A stretch of DNA of 41,322 nucleotides from 630D-37 sp037478835 (GTDB taxonomy: Bacteria; Chloroflexota; Anaerolineae; Anaerolineales; Villigracilaceae). Where the stretch lies: assembly GCA_037478835.1 (NCBI GenBank), contig JBBFLV010000013.1:1-41322 (forward strand), given 5' to 3'. The notes under the pieces are model-generated. The model ran no database searches, was not told the DNA's origin, and was given only the letters and a program-made list of their open reading frames with translations. This document shows positions 1 to 9,657 of the stretch, one piece after another; positions within the stretch are counted from its first letter, which is position 1, and every line of letters begins with the position of its first letter. The position numbers and the translations under genes were made by a program.

Positions 1-1
1 G

Positions 2-2000
2 GTTTGAAGGCCTATTTTCCCGACTAAGGGATTGAAACAGCATTTCATATTACGATTACGCGGGTATTCTTCCTGTTTGAAGGCCTATTTTCCCGACTAA
101 GGGATTGAAACATCAGCGTCTTGCGTTCGCATTTTCCCATCATTGTGTTTGAAGGCCTATTTTCCCGACTAAGGGATTGAAACAATGCCGGGCTTGGGTA
201 TGGAATTGTAGCCGGATAGTTTGAAGGCCTATTTTCCCGACTAAGGGATTGAAACCGCGAGCTGTACGGTCTGCTCCAGCGAATTGCGCGTTTGAAGGCC
301 TATTTTCCCGACTAAGGGATTGAAACCATCTCTTCCGTAACGATGAACGTGCCCATAAAGGTTTGAAGGCCTATTTTCCCGACTAAGGGATTGAAACTCT
401 TCCAGCCTCAAGATGATTTCCTCCATTTTTCGTTTGAAGGCCTATTTTCCCGACTAAGGGATTGAAACAGGGACATCACGCAGACGACGCTGGAGGCGCT
501 GCGTGGTTTGAAGGCCTATTTTCCCGACTAAGGGATTGAAACCGGGCCAGCGCAGCTTCTCTGCCCCCCTGCGCCCGAGTTTGAAGGCCTATTTTCCCGA
601 CTAAGGGATTGAAACGGCAGTGAAGGCGGCGCATGCGCTGGCGCAGATCAGTTTGAAGGCCTATTTTCCCGACTAAGGGATTGAAACATTGAGGGTATGC
701 TCCGTGGTCTGTGCGGGCCTCTAGTTTGAAGGCCTATTTTCCCGATTAAGGGATTGAAACCTCAGCGCCCGCCTCCGATGAAAACGCGGCCCGGTGGTTT
801 GAAGGCCTATTTTCCCGATTAAGGGATTGAAACTATTGAAGCGATCGCATACTATGATGGGTGCCTTGGTTTGAAGGCCTATTTTCCCGATTAAGGGATT
901 GAAACTTGGCTACTTTCGCGAGAGGATGCGGGCGTAAATTGTTTGAAGGCCTATTTTCCCGATTAAGGGATTGAAACTAGAAATTTTTCGAGACACCGCC
1001 CGGTGTTACCGGTTTGAAGGCCTATTTTCCCGATTAAGGGATTGAAACTATAGATGGATTATTGAGGCGTTTGCGGAGGTAGTGTTTGAAGGCCTATTTT
1101 CCCGATTAAGGGATTGAAACTTGGCCTGCCTATTTTGGAGCACCCTACCCCGCTAAAGTTTGAAGGCCTATTTTCCCGATTAAGGGATTGAAACTTTGAA
1201 TGTCTTGGCGACTTCTAGTGTCTTATTTGGGTTTGAAGGCCTATTTTCCCGATTAAGGGATTGAAACCCCCTCATAATAAATTACCAGATTGATTGGCTC
1301 ATAGTTTGAAGGCCTATTTTCCCGATTAAGGGATTGAAACTGTCAAGAGGTCGCGGCTAATAATCTGATTAGAGTGTTTGAAGGCCTATTTTCCCGATTA
1401 AGGGATTGAAACTACAAAAAGGATGTCGGGGGCAGTCAAGTCTTTATAGTTTGAAGGCCTATTTTCCCGATTAAGGGATTGAAACTCAATACTCAGCCCT
1501 TCCTCTGCTCGGACCACCTTCGCGTTTGAAGGCCTATTTTCCCGATTAAGGGATTGAAACACAAGGATAAAAGTCATGCCGAGCGTATTAAGAATGGTTT
1601 GAAGGCCTATTTTCCCGATTAAGGGATTGAAACCTCTGTTTGTTCCACGATCCAGCACATTTTGACCTCGTTTGAAGGCCTATTTTCCCGATTAAGGGAT
1701 TGAAACTTGGTGACGATTTTTACGTTGCGACCATGGGATTGACGTTTGAAGGCCTATTTTCCCGATTAAGGGATTGAAACGATTCGTCCTCGTCCGTGGA
1801 TAACTTGTCGAGGAGTTTGAAGGCCTATTTTCCCGATTAAGGGATTGAAACTCCCTTATTACAGGGAGACCTGTTTACCCGCTGTTTCAAGTTTGAAGGC
1901 CTATTTTCCCGATTAAGGGATTGAAACCTCAAGGTCAAACCCGACAAAAACTCTTTCCATATGGTTTGAAGGCCTATTTTCCCGACTAAGGGATTGAAAC
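2..2000 (+). CRISPR. CRISPR array, 28 repeats, truncated at the left window edge
   Basis: There are 28 copies of a 37-bp repeat that begins GTTTGAAGGCCTA and ends ATTGAAAC, separated by 27 unique spacers of 34-39 bp. The array starts at base 2, so it continues to the left. The 3' end ATTGAAAC is the usual 8-nt crRNA 5' handle of type I/III systems. By that rule transcription runs left to right, the leader lies outside the window and 2000 is the old (trailer) end. The repeat holds a short stem, TCCC paired with GGGA. Repeats 1-10 and repeat 28 have GACTAA in the loop, while repeats 11-27 have GATTAA. No cas genes are in the window, so the subtype cannot be assigned. Short open frames read inside the array are artefacts of the repeat. 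Confidence 0.99.
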
Positions 2001-2099
2001 CTCCGTCTTCGGCGGCTTGATCAGACACGCCTCGTACCACTGATCGAGATCGTAGTCACTCTCCCTAAATTGACTCCACGGCTTATTGCTAATCGGCAT
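1986..2099 (-). pseudogene. 5' remnant of a phage structural or protease-like gene, cut by the last CRISPR repeat
   Basis: An ATG at 2099 preceded by GAGGTAG opens a frame of 33 codons that ends exactly at the edge of CRISPR repeat 28, then reads four codons of the repeat to a TAG. The peptide contains PWSQF, ESDYDLDQWYEACLI and a short Lys/Pro tail. From memory this PWS-x(6-8)-DY-x(3-4)-QW-x(2)-ACL pattern is the N-terminus of a family of phage proteins encoded near prohead protease or scaffold genes. In that family it is normally followed by a conserved KLP-type stretch, which is missing here. What is seen is a gene start with a ribosome site and a sharp break at the repeat. The phage assignment comes from family memory and is moderate. 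Confidence 0.6.
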
Positions 2100-2112
2100 A
2101 CTACCTCTGCCA

Positions 2113-2145
2113 AACAAAAAACCCAGCACTCGCAAGAGTACTGGG
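2113..2145 (-). terminator. Intrinsic terminator inside the phage-like fragment
   Basis: Bases 2122-2145 form a 10-bp stem with one mismatch and a GCAA/TTGC loop. Read on the minus strand it is followed by TTTTTTGTTT. It lies downstream of the 63-aa gene and just upstream of the next phage-like gene start at 2099, so it would end the first transcription unit. Confidence 0.75.
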
Positions 2146-2200
2146 CGGAATCCAGTCATACACCGCTATTATTCGGCTGTCCTCAATAATTATAACACAA

Positions 2201-2392
2201 TTACCTTCGCATTAGAACAAATGCTCTTTCAAGCATTACCAAACTCTCGCCGCTTTCTAATACCTCTCTGTCGTCTGGGTGCCGCTTTAGCCAATCGCGC
2301 TGACGCGCCATAACAGCGCGTACCTCGTCCAGGGTTGCTAAACGACCATGCATATCACTCAACAACCTTTGGCGCTCTTCTTCTTCGCTCAT
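2201..2392 (-). CDS. Small hypothetical protein, phage-like context
   Basis: A 63-aa acidic protein rich in Glu, Arg and Leu, predicted to be almost entirely helical. The ATG overlaps the stop of the upstream gene (ATGA), so the two are translationally coupled. It contains RLATLDEVRAVMARQRDWLK and ends in Arg-Arg. I do not recognise the family. Its place between an HExxH remnant and a phage-like gene start suggests a small phage protein. It is intact, unlike both neighbours, and is followed by an intrinsic terminator. Confidence 0.55.
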   Translation of the reverse strand: MSEEEERQRLLSDMHGRLATLDEVRAVMARQRDWLKRHPDDREVLESGESLVMLERAFVLMRR

Positions 2393-2718
2393 CTTACATC
2401 CAGTTTGTTCATCAGAAAATCAACCACATCGTTATTGTAATCCGTCCAGATCAAAATCAATTGCGCCCTCTCTTTTAGCGGCGTAGAGAACAACGCAAGG
2501 TAAAAGTCACGTTCACTGTGGCCGGTGCGCAACCGTATTGACTCCAGCGCATCTATATACCAATTATACGCTGTTCGATTCTCGATTTCAAGCGTCTCTG
2601 GTAATACACTGCCTCCAAACAGTCGAGTGAGATACTCAACAACCCCCTCCTCAAGACCTCGCGCACTGGTATAAGACACAGTATCCAGGCCGGCAGACCG
2701 ACCATGCAGCAATTCATG
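2389..2718 (-). pseudogene. C-terminal part of a putative gluzincin-type metallopeptidase-like protein, 5' end lost at a degenerate CRISPR repeat
   Basis: The open frame runs back into the degenerate repeat and hits TAG at 2731-2733, with no ATG between. The only possible start is TTG at 2712, which would remove the most telling part: residues HELLH are encoded at 2718-2704. HELLH fits the zinc motif HExxH, and an LEEG segment lies about 18 residues further on, as for the third ligand of gluzincins. About 105 residues follow, including a Trp/Tyr-rich patch. I infer that the upstream part of the gene was removed at the repeat junction, leaving a remnant probably without function. The motif is short, so a chance match is possible. 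Confidence 0.5.
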
Positions 2719-2720
2719 CA

Positions 2721-2765
2721 GTTTGAAGGCCTATTTTTCCGGTTTTCCGGCTAAAAGACGGAAAC
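2721..2765 (+). repeat. Degenerate solitary CRISPR repeat
   Basis: The first 17 bases are identical to the canonical repeat (GTTTGAAGGCCTATTTT). The last 17 match at about 12 positions and still end GAAAC. The 8-bp excess over 37 bp is explained by a tandem TTTTCCGG duplication in the middle. It has the same orientation as the array, 720 bp beyond its last unit. Confidence 0.85.
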
Positions 2766-2787
2766 CACCGTCCACTATTTCTCCAAT

Positions 2788-2823
2788 CATCCGACCCTCC
2801 GACCACCCGACCACCTGACTAAT
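2788..2823. repeat. Short CCGACCA-type degenerate repeats (family B)
   Basis: Several imperfect copies of CCGACCACC and similar words, directly right of the degenerate CRISPR repeat. The same words recur at 3198-3264 and 12547-12680. Confidence 0.6.
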
Positions 2824-2825
2824 CG

Positions 2826-3287
2826 GCTTTTCCCGACGGGGGAATTAAAGTGACCTTGCAGGAGTTGGCAGTTCGCCCGCCTTTTTCGATTGAGAATGGA
2901 GAGCCCAGATCGAGGGGAGCGTACTGTTCGCCGAAATCAAAAGGGCTTGTTTTTGGGGGGTTTCAGGAGAAAGTTTGGAACCCGCCTTTCCAACTGCTCT
3001 TTCCGCTTCAGACGAGCGGTACAAACGCAAGCCTTTCAGAACAAACGCCTGCCTTTCTTCTGCATCGGGGTCGCTACGCTTCATGATAAAATATCAGCCG
3101 TAGATACGTTCGGTTGCCGTGGCCTCTTGCCGGTCTTGGTCTTGGATCGAGTCCGGATGGATTCTTATGGCTCCTATCCTAAGCCAACTGTATGAAACCC
3201 GACCATCCGACCATGCGACCATCCGACTAACCGACCATCCGACTAACCGCCCACCCGACTACACCCATCCTGTTTTGAGAGAAACCT
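2826..3287. other. Intergenic region upstream of lon, no supported gene
   Basis: Open frames of 78-101 codons exist on both strands but overlap each other, lack ribosome sites and have no family-like composition, so I do not call them. The region contains CCGACCA-type repeats near its right end and leads into the lon start. No tRNA or clear riboswitch fold was seen. Confidence 0.5.
3198..3264. repeat. Short CCGACCATCCGACTAA-type repeats (family B) upstream of lon
   Basis: Imperfect tandem copies of CCGACCATCCGACTAAC occupy the last bases before the lon leader. They match the cluster upstream of the formate/nitrite transporter. Confidence 0.7.
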
Positions 3288-5759
<2,472 letters not shown>

Positions 5760-5765
5760 AGCCAG

Positions 5766-6581
5766 ATGAAGTCTCAATCGCTGCAGGGGAAAGTGGTTTT
5801 GATCAGCGGTGCCTCTTCCGGCTTCGGTGCCGATGCCGCCCGCCTATTTGCCCGTGAAGGGGCGCGCGTTGTGCTCAGCGCGCGCCGCGTGGAGCGCTTG
5901 GAGCAACTGGCCGAAGAGATCCGCTCCGCCGGTGGTCAGGCCTTGGTCGTGCCGGCCGATGTTGCCCGGCAGGCCGACCTGGAACGCCTGGTGCGCACCA
6001 CGCTGGAAACCTGGGGGCAGATCGATATCCTCTTCAACAATGCCGGCTTTGGCCGCTTGGATTTCCTGGAAAACCTGGAACCGGCTCGCGATATCGAAAC
6101 ACAAATCCGCGTCAACCTGCTCGGTGTGATTCAGCTGACGCGCCTGGTGCTGCCGCATATGCTGGAACGGCGGCAGGGGCACATCATCAACATGTCTTCG
6201 GTGGCCGGCTGGTTGGCGGCGCCGCTCTATTCGATCTATGCCGCCGGCAAGTTCGGCGTGCGTGGCTTCACCGATGCCTTGCGGCGCGAGGTGGCCCCGT
6301 TTGGCATCTATGTTTCGGGCATCTATCCCGGCTCGGCGGCGACGGAGTTCGGTCAGCATACCGGTCAACATGCCGCCAAAGCACGGTTTAACTGGTTCAA
6401 GCGCTTCACCATGTCCTCGGAATATGTGGCGCGCAAGGTGGTGGAAGTGGCCAAGCGACCGCGCCGCACGCTGATCATCCCCTGGTGGTTCCGCCCGCTG
6501 ATCGCGCTGGATTGGCACCTTCCCGGCCTGGTGGACTGGTTCATCGTCACGTTCTTCACCCGTTCCGCCCATCGTTTTTAG
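5766..6581 (+). CDS. Short-chain dehydrogenase/reductase
   Basis: A 271-aa classical SDR that oxidises or reduces an unknown carbonyl/alcohol with NAD(P). The Rossmann glycine motif is GASSGFG (15-21), the structural motif NNAG is at 91-94, and the catalytic triad is Ser144, Tyr158 and Lys162 (YAAGK). An Arg after the second strand (SARR) favours NADPH. The C-terminus is hydrophobic and aromatic (PWWFRPLIALDW onward), which may attach it to the membrane, as in some bacterial SDRs acting on lipids. It follows lon closely with a good ribosome site. The substrate cannot be told from sequence. Confidence 0.93.
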   Translation: MKSQSLQGKVVLISGASSGFGADAARLFAREGARVVLSARRVERLEQLAEEIRSAGGQALVVPADVARQADLERLVRTTLETWGQIDILFNNAGFGRLDFLENLEPARDIETQIRVNLLGVIQLTRLVLPHMLERRQGHIINMSSVAGWLAAPLYSIYAAGKFGVRGFTDALRREVAPFGIYVSGIYPGSAATEFGQHTGQHAAKARFNWFKRFTMSSEYVARKVVEVAKRPRRTLIIPWWFRPLIALDWHLPGLVDWFIVTFFTRSAHRF

Positions 6582-6647
6582 CAGAGCACCGCTATGAATG
6601 AGGGCGCGGGTGGATGTCATCGGCATTCACCGGCCGGGGATGAGCGG

Positions 6648-6953
6648 CTACCCGACCTTCGCCATCGTGTTTGCCCAGCGCTTTGCCATTCGTTTCATTT
6701 CCTCTGCATACTTCGGCCAATCGTGCAGTGTCTCCGGGTCAAAATCCGCCCCGTTTGGCCACACCAGCGTATGGGCCTCTGCGTCTATGCTCACTTGCTT
6801 GAACAGTCCTTCGTCCTGCAGGACCCCATATATCGGCCCTTCTAACACCGGTCTGAAATCGATCTCTCGAACCATTCCGTCGTCAAACGTGATTCGTAAT
6901 GTATAAGGGCCCGTGATTTCAAATCCAATCACTCGGTAGATCGAATGTCTCAT
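6648..6953 (-). CDS. DUF2442 protein
   Basis: A 101-aa protein starting MRHSIYRVIGFE and containing TLRITFDDG, VREIDFRPVLEGPIYG and VSIDAEAHTLVWPNGADFDP. These are the hallmarks of DUF2442, a small beta-rich family of unknown function. The ATG at 6953 is preferred over the longer frame because GGAG sits 8 bases upstream and the family begins there. It follows the DUF4160 gene by 13 bases, with the ribosome site touching the DUF4160 stop. This pair is common in cyanobacteria and Chloroflexota and is often suspected, without proof, to be a toxin-antitoxin-like unit. Confidence 0.85.
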   Translation of the reverse strand: MRHSIYRVIGFEITGPYTLRITFDDGMVREIDFRPVLEGPIYGVLQDEGLFKQVSIDAEAHTLVWPNGADFDPETLHDWPKYAEEMKRMAKRWANTMAKVG

Positions 6954-6966
6954 CTCTCGTACTCCT

Positions 6967-7245
<279 letters not shown>

Positions 7246-7317
7246 TCCGCAATCTTTTGCATTATCGATTGTATCCCAAAATACATCTTATCCAACACCT
7301 ACCCTAAGGAGCCTCTG

Positions 7318-8424
7318 ATGATCCAACGCCTGGAACGCCTTCAATCCCTTTTGCAGGAGCGAAACCTGGACGCGCTGGCGCTCAATCCGGGTCCCTCGCT
7401 CACCTATCTCAGCGGGGTGCATTTTCACCTGATGGAGCGTCCGGTCCTTCTTTTGGTGGCGCGAGGCGCAGAGCCGCTGGTGATTTTGCCGGAGCTGGAG
7501 CGTCCAAAAGTTGGCCTCTTCCCCTATCCTGTGCAGGCGGTCAGCTACGGAGAAGACCCCTCTACCTGGCAGGAGGTTTTCCGCCGTGCGCTGGGCTCGC
7601 TGGGATTAGAGCACGCGAAGATCGGCGTGGAAGGGAACCGGTTGCGCTTGCTGGAATATCGCTTTCTCCAAGCCGCCGCTCCGCAAGCGCAATTCGTGGA
7701 AGCCGGCGAGGTGATCGGTGCCTTGCGCCGGTGCAAAGATGCCCAGGAGATCGCCTGCATTCGCAAAGCGGTTGAGATCGCCGAAAAGGCGCTGGAGGCA
7801 ACCTTGCCCTCGATCCGAGTGGGGATGAGCGAACGGGAACTGGCCGCAGAGCTGACCGTGCAGCTGCTGCGCCACGGTTCGGACCCGGAGCTCCCCTTCG
7901 CGCCGATCGTGGCCTCAGGCCCGAACTCGGCGAATCCCCATGCTACCCCCGGCGATCGCCCGCTCCAGCCCGGCGATCTGCTGGTGATCGACTGGGGAGC
8001 GACCTATCAGGGCTATATTTCCGATCTGACGCGCACCTTTGCGGTCGGTGCGGTGGAGGCAGAGCTCCAACACATTGCCCAAATTGTGGCCGAAGCCAAT
8101 TCTTGCGGGCGCCAGGCCGCCCGTCCCGGCAACGCTTGCGCCGAGATCGATGGTGCCGCGCGCCGCGTCATCGAGGCGGCCGGCTACGGCGCGGCGTTCC
8201 CGCATCGCACCGGTCACGGCATCGGCCTGGAAGCGCACGAGGAGCCCTATCTGCGCGGCGATAATCTTCGCCCCTTGGAAATCGGCATGACCTTTACCGT
8301 TGAACCGGGCATCTATCTCGAAAGTCGTGGCGGTGTGCGCATTGAGGATAACCTGGTGATCACCGCCGAAGGGGCCGAAACGCTCAGCACCTTGCCGCGC
8401 AATTTGCGGGTGGTGGCCGAATAG
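7318..8424 (+). CDS. M24 family metallopeptidase (Xaa-Pro aminopeptidase/PepQ-like)
   Basis: A 368-aa two-domain pita-bread peptidase. The N-terminal creatinase-like domain (about 1-130) is followed by the metal-binding catalytic domain. All five metal ligands are present: Asp225 (DWGA), Asp236 (DLTR), His300 (GHGIG), Glu329 (VEPG) and Glu343 (RIEDN). Such enzymes use two Mn/Co ions to remove an N-terminal residue before proline or to split X-Pro dipeptides. I chose the ATG at 7318, which has AAGGAG 6 bases upstream. The longer frame starting at 7072 overlaps the divergent DUF4160 gene. Whether it is PepP or PepQ-like cannot be settled here. Confidence 0.93.
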   Translation: MIQRLERLQSLLQERNLDALALNPGPSLTYLSGVHFHLMERPVLLLVARGAEPLVILPELERPKVGLFPYPVQAVSYGEDPSTWQEVFRRALGSLGLEHAKIGVEGNRLRLLEYRFLQAAAPQAQFVEAGEVIGALRRCKDAQEIACIRKAVEIAEKALEATLPSIRVGMSERELAAELTVQLLRHGSDPELPFAPIVASGPNSANPHATPGDRPLQPGDLLVIDWGATYQGYISDLTRTFAVGAVEAELQHIAQIVAEANSCGRQAARPGNACAEIDGAARRVIEAAGYGAAFPHRTGHGIGLEAHEEPYLRGDNLRPLEIGMTFTVEPGIYLESRGGVRIEDNLVITAEGAETLSTLPRNLRVVAE

Positions 8425-8466
8425 CCGACTTTTGTGGCGAAGCGGAAAAAGCTTTTAATCTTACCC

Positions 8467-8495
8467 TACACAACCGGCGAAGATAGTGGTATAAG
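8467..8495 (+). promoter_or_regulatory. Promoter of the 6S-like RNA
   Basis: The -35 TACACA (8467-8472, 4 of 6 consensus) and -10 TATAAG (8490-8495) are separated by 17 bp. The predicted start is near 8502, exactly where the closing stem of the RNA begins. Confidence 0.6.
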
Positions 8496-8501
8496 AAAAT
8501 C

Positions 8502-8682
8502 ACCCTGCTGTGCTCGTGATGCCGCATGGATTACGGTTCTGAGCCAACACCCACTCACTGGGACCCGATCTCACGGTAGGAACGCGATAGGCCTGAGCCA
8601 AGGCGGGAATACCGGGTAGGGACCCACCCTGCGAGAGCAGGTTCAGAACTGCGCCGCACACGGCACAAGCGGGGTATGTTTT
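8502..8682 (+). ncRNA. ssrS: 6S RNA (probable)
   Basis: The stretch folds as one long irregular hairpin of about 180 nt. The closing helix pairs CCCTGCTGTGCTCGTG (8503-8518) with CACGGCACAAGCGGGG (8659-8674), with two bulges. After an internal loop, GTTCTGAGCC (8536-8545) pairs with GGTTCAGAAC (8640-8649). The interior holds smaller hairpins, including GGGT/ACCC and CTGC-GAGA-GCAG. Length, central bubble and words such as CTGAGCC on the 5' side and CTGCGCCGCA on the 3' side resemble E. coli 6S RNA, which binds sigma70 RNA polymerase. A promoter lies at the right distance, and TATGTTTTT follows the 3' end. The assignment is by eye. An unrelated structured RNA is the alternative. Confidence 0.65.
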
Positions 8683-8683
8683 T

Positions 8684-8796
8684 AAGACAGGATTTACAGG
8701 ATTTACATGATTTATAGGAGAAATTTACAAAGGTGTTGATGTTTTCTCTGCATAAAAATCCGTGCTTATTTGTAGCATTCGTGTCGATCCGTTGTT
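8684..8796. other. Intergenic remnant with dispersed short words
   Basis: Contains two GGATTTACA words in tandem and the word AATCCGTGCTTATTTG, similar to ATCCGTGTTCATCCG near 28530. Such words are common in intergenic DNA of many bacteria and have no known function. No ribosome site precedes the next gene. Confidence 0.35.
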
Positions 8797-9648
8797 ATGC
8801 CGGAAATTCACGTGTATCATCTTTCTGCCAACGGTTTGCAATGGGTGGGGCGTGAGGAGAGCACCTTGGACGCGTTCACGCGCCGCTTGCCGCGCGGTCT
8901 CTATACCACCTTTCGTACCTTCGATGGCGGGCGCCGAGCGCTTGGTCTGAAGCGCCATCTCGATCGGTTGTATCATCCGCTGACGCAGTTGGGGATTGCT
9001 CCGGCGGCGGAAAGGGAAGGCCTGCGCGCCGCTTTGCGGCAGGTCGCGGCCACCTTTGCGCCGGGGGAGTGTCGTTTGCGACCGGTCCTGCTGTTGGAAG
9101 GGGAGGCCGCCGGCACGTTCTATCTGCTGGCCGAGTCATTTGAATTGCCGCCCGCCGAACTGTACGAAAAGGGCGTGGCCGTGATCACTGTGCCGATCGA
9201 GCGGCGCAACCCGCGCTTGAAGGCTACCGACTTCATCGCCTCCAGCGCCGAGATCCGACACCGGTTGAGCGAGAGCGGTGCCTATGAGGCCATTCGTGTG
9301 CGCCTGAGGGCGAATTGTCCGCGCGGCGAAGCGCTTGAAGGGTTGACGAGCAACTTCTACGTGTTGCGCGACAACACCTTGATCACGGCCAGGGAGGGCA
9401 TTTTGCCCGGTGTGACGCGTCAAATCGTCTTGCGCCTGGCGCGAAGGTTGGGGTTGGAAATGCTCTACCGAGCTCCCTGCCTGGAAGAAACTTTTGAAGA
9501 AGCGCTCCTGACCTCCAGCTCGCGTGGCGTGGTGCCGGTCGTACGCATCGACGGTCAAGTGGTCGCCGATGGTCGCCCTGGCCCTCACACGCGTCGGCTC
9601 ATCCAGGCCTACGAAGCCTACGTTGCCCGACATGCGGAGATGATATAA
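8797..9648 (+). CDS. Class IV PLP aminotransferase (branched-chain aminotransferase/ADC lyase fold)
   Basis: A 283-aa PLP enzyme of fold type IV. Seen: TFRTFDGGR, the Schiff-base lysine in PRLKATDFI (Lys142), the PLP-contacting EGLTSNFYV (Glu181), GILPGVTRQ, and EEALLTSSSRGVVPV for phosphate binding. The family includes IlvE, D-amino-acid aminotransferase and 4-amino-4-deoxychorismate lyase. Length fits all of these, and the specificity loop does not decide between them. No Shine-Dalgarno site is visible before the ATG at 8797. The stop lies within the -10 element of the following gene. Confidence 0.9.
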   Translation: MPEIHVYHLSANGLQWVGREESTLDAFTRRLPRGLYTTFRTFDGGRRALGLKRHLDRLYHPLTQLGIAPAAEREGLRAALRQVAATFAPGECRLRPVLLLEGEAAGTFYLLAESFELPPAELYEKGVAVITVPIERRNPRLKATDFIASSAEIRHRLSESGAYEAIRVRLRANCPRGEALEGLTSNFYVLRDNTLITAREGILPGVTRQIVLRLARRLGLEMLYRAPCLEETFEEALLTSSSRGVVPVVRIDGQVVADGRPGPHTRRLIQAYEAYVARHAEMI

Positions 9649-9649
9649 T
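9644..9649 (+). promoter_or_regulatory. -10 element for a leaderless LOG-family transcript
   Basis: TATAAT overlaps the TAA stop of the aminotransferase and ends 8 bases before the ATG at 9658. The expected transcription start is thus at or next to the start codon. No ribosome site precedes that ATG. TTGCCC at 9623-9628 is a poor -35 with short spacing. Confidence 0.45.
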
Positions 9650-9657
9650 ACAGACCC

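Larger units (their letters stand above)
2001..2720 (-). mobile_element. Phage-like DNA fragment bracketed by CRISPR repeats
   Basis: These 720 bp lie between the last canonical repeat (ends 2000) and a degenerate repeat (starts 2721). All recognisable content is on the minus strand: a broken HExxH-type gene, a 63-aa gene overlapping it by ATGA, an intrinsic terminator, and the start of another phage-like gene. The first gene is cut at the degenerate repeat and the last at repeat 28. The segment is visibly more A+T-rich than the genes to its right. It could be a foreign insertion into the trailer end of the array, a chance join made by deletion, or an abnormally long captured sequence. Confidence 0.6.

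Noticed and set aside
241..2040. Three minus-strand open frames of 61-86 codons inside the array
   Set aside because: They are built from repeated translations of the CRISPR repeat and are not genes.
2086..2313. 75-codon plus-strand frame
   Set aside because: It runs across a terminator hairpin and antisense to the better supported 63-aa gene; no ribosome site.
2845..3195. Overlapping 78-, 79- and 101-codon frames on both strands
   Set aside because: Mutually overlapping, no ribosome sites, no recognisable domain.
8434..8619. 61-codon plus-strand frame after the M24 peptidase
   Set aside because: It overlaps the promoter and 5' half of the structured RNA.
8502..8682. SRP RNA, RNase P RNA, tmRNA or a riboswitch
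   Set aside because: No SRP GGAAGCAG-type loop, no RNase P or tmRNA core words, and the wrong length; a riboswitch is less likely because the RNA has its own end signal before the next gene.
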